Shown in pieces: positions 62,441-64,000 of a stretch of 64,000 nucleotides of DNA (position 1 is the first letter of the stretch; each line of letters starts with the position of its first letter). The notes under the pieces were generated by a model. It worked only from the letters and a program-made list of their open reading frames with translations, had not been told where the DNA came from and made no database searches. The DNA is from Allodiplogaster sudhausi (taxonomy: Eukaryota; Nematoda; Chromadorea; Rhabditida; Diplogasteridae). The DNA lies in assembly GCA_945643635.1 (NCBI GenBank), contig CALZFC010000356.1, forward strand, positions 18,501-82,500, read 5' to 3'. The position numbers and the translations under genes are program-made.

Positions 62441-62589
62441 TGGCAATCTCCTACTAACTCTCACAGGCTTTATCTTTCTGTAATCTGTGTGTCTCTCTCT
62501 CGATTTTCCACGTTCTTTCCGTCTTACTAGATCTGTCACTGCCCTTTCTAGTGGTTTCTTTCTCTTCGTCCTCCGTTACAACCCGGGTA

Positions 62590-63000
62590 GAAAAGAGAAA
62601 GAAAGAGAGAAAGGCAGAGAAAGAAAGAGGAACTGAGAGCGAGAGAGAGACAGAGTGAGAGAGATAGAGAAAGAAAGGAAATAGTAGGAGAAGCGAGGGA
62701 GGAGGCGGAGTGCAAGTAAGCAAGCTCGCTCTTGCCAATCGTGGCACTGGCTAAAAGGTGCAAGCAGGGAGAAAGAGAGAGAGAGAGAGAGAGAGTGAGT
62801 GATTGGGCGTTAGAGAACATGATCAAGCGAGAGGGGGGATAGAGCGAGATGGAGAGAGAGAGATAAATATAGATCTAGAGAGAAAGAGAAAGATCAAGTA
62901 AGAGATGACAGAAAAGAAAAAAAAGAAGTAGCAAAGGAAGGAAAGGGGGCTTGAGATTAAAGTAAAAGCTGGAAGGGGGAAGATGCCGCCGGCTACTAAT
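62590..63000. repeat. GA-rich microsatellite block
   Basis: Purine-rich on the plus strand, with a GATA-like interruption near 62,862. Confidence 0.85.
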
Positions 63001-63370
63001 TTTCTTGTTTCACCCTTTCACATGCTGAATTTAGAGATACTCATGGTCATTTTGCAAGATTTATGCAAATTAACATAAATATATACATCATATATGTATG
63101 TATTTGTGTTATATGTACATATACTTGTACACGTACTGAAACCCTTTCAACATTCTGATATTCTTTATCTCTCAGATATATTTACTTTACTTTATGTATT
63201 TGTGATGAACAGCATGTAAATTATTTGAAAATTTTTTTATTACTACAGAAATTAGCTGCAGTAATTCTTCCTGGAATCATATACATATAGCAGAGTTTTT
63301 TTGCATCCCTCTTGCGCTTGACACTAGCCATGACGTGGTTCATGCTGAGAACGGGAGCGAGCTAAAAGGA
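63000..63370. other. AT-rich unique stretch, nothing recognised
   Basis: It contains a TATGTA/TACATA microsatellite around 63,080-63,125. No gene or RNA feature is seen. Confidence 0.5.
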
Positions 63371-63371
63371 G

Positions 63372-63421
<50 letters not shown>

Positions 63422-63870
63422 GTGTGATAGTGGGAGTGAGAGAGAGAAAGAGAGAAAGAAAGAATGAGAATCATAAAAAAGAAGCGGAAATTTGATGAGG
63501 TTCATTGGTCTGGCGAGACTGTGTGAGAAAAGAAAGGTTTCCGTTCGCGAACAGAAGAAGAAGAAGAATCGGCCCGCCCGGGAACGAGTCTCCTCGGAAA
63601 TTGGTCTCTATTGCAGAGGTTTTGTCGTTTGATGTGAGGGAACTGTAGAATGGTCATGCGTAGAGTGTGGGATGTACGAGAGAGAGAGTGCGAGAGATAA
63701 CAAGAGAGAGAGAGAGAGAGGGAGATCAGAGAGAGATTGAGAGGGAAAGAAAAAGAGATTGAGAGAGAGGGGGAAGAGAGAGACAGATTGAGAGAGGGAG
63801 AAAAGAGAGAGAGAGAGTGAGAGAGTGAGAGAAAGAGAAAGAGAGAGAGAGAGAGAGTGAGTGAGAGAGA
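63370..63870. repeat. GA-rich microsatellite block
   Basis: A pure (GA)n core at about 63,377-63,410, and further tracts 63,678-63,868 flanking a unique island at 63,470-63,660. Confidence 0.85.
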
Positions 63871-63961
63871 GAATCAAGCCTCGCGCTTTCCTTGCAACTG
63901 CTTACCTCTACTAGTACACACTTACTTACTTGAAAGTGTAATTCTGACATGACTTTGTGTG

Positions 63962-63998
63962 CAGCGCGGCAGTGACCCCATAATCTATGGGGGCGCTG
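63962..63998. other. Two-part stem-loop at the window end
   Basis: CAGCGC (63,962-63,967) pairs with GCGCTG (63,993-63,998), and inside it CCCCAT (63,976-63,981) pairs with ATGGGG (63,987-63,992) around AATCT. It may be an RNA structure or the terminus of a repeat that continues outside the window. Confidence 0.4.
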
Positions 63999-64000
63999 GC

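Noticed and set aside
45580..63870. Many serine/leucine/phenylalanine-rich or arginine/glutamate-rich open frames
   Set aside because: CT repeats read as S-L and GA repeats as R-E in every frame. These are compositional, with no domains or splice signals.

Overview
The window is animal genomic DNA, most likely nematode. The protein-coding genes have many small exons joined by introns as short as 50 bases that end in TTTCAG-type acceptors. Two coding regions start only a few bases after an acceptor-like sequence, as expected for spliced-leader trans-splicing. One gene encodes a recognisable RPAP1, a eukaryotic RNA polymerase II-associated protein. The nematode assignment is an inference; no species is proposed.

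Region 1 (1 to about 23,660) is satellite DNA. Its basic unit is 14 bp (AATATCCACCGTGG and point variants), interspersed with a 13-bp variant (AATACCCACAGGG). The array has higher-order structure: a block of about 1.9 kb occurs three times (from 5,109, 10,273 and 12,621) and a block of about 1.54 kb occurs twice at 1,562-bp spacing. From 18,511 the satellite is interleaved with four near-identical 250-bp copies of part of a host gene (an exon, its GTAAGT donor and most of the next intron). Each of the first three copies is followed by a satellite palindrome with arms of about 109 bp. The fourth copy runs into an intact acceptor and a terminal exon ending at 24,048. The simplest reading is that satellite invaded an intron and was then amplified together with the neighbouring exon.

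Region 2 (24,049-29,670) is repeat-rich. It holds a decayed minus-strand hAT-family transposase with one visible hAT-like terminus, two pairs of diverged dispersed repeats (one pair carrying internal CT microsatellites), and weak minus-strand exon candidates.

Region 3 (29,677-45,104) holds the resolved genes, all on the plus strand: an unrecognised six-exon gene (205 residues), a 21-exon RPAP1 gene (699 residues), and a BTB/POZ-domain gene inside RPAP1 intron 3. RPAP1 introns also hold a 208-bp non-autonomous hAT element with an 8-bp target duplication, a possible solo LTR, and three perfect stem-loops. The first gene's poly(A) signal lies 22 bp before the RPAP1 start, which suggests a possible operon.

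Region 4 (45,105-64,000) is dominated by CT/GA microsatellites whose purine strand flips between long blocks. I found no confident gene there, only a few unique islands with weak coding potential. No tRNA, rRNA or CRISPR feature was seen.
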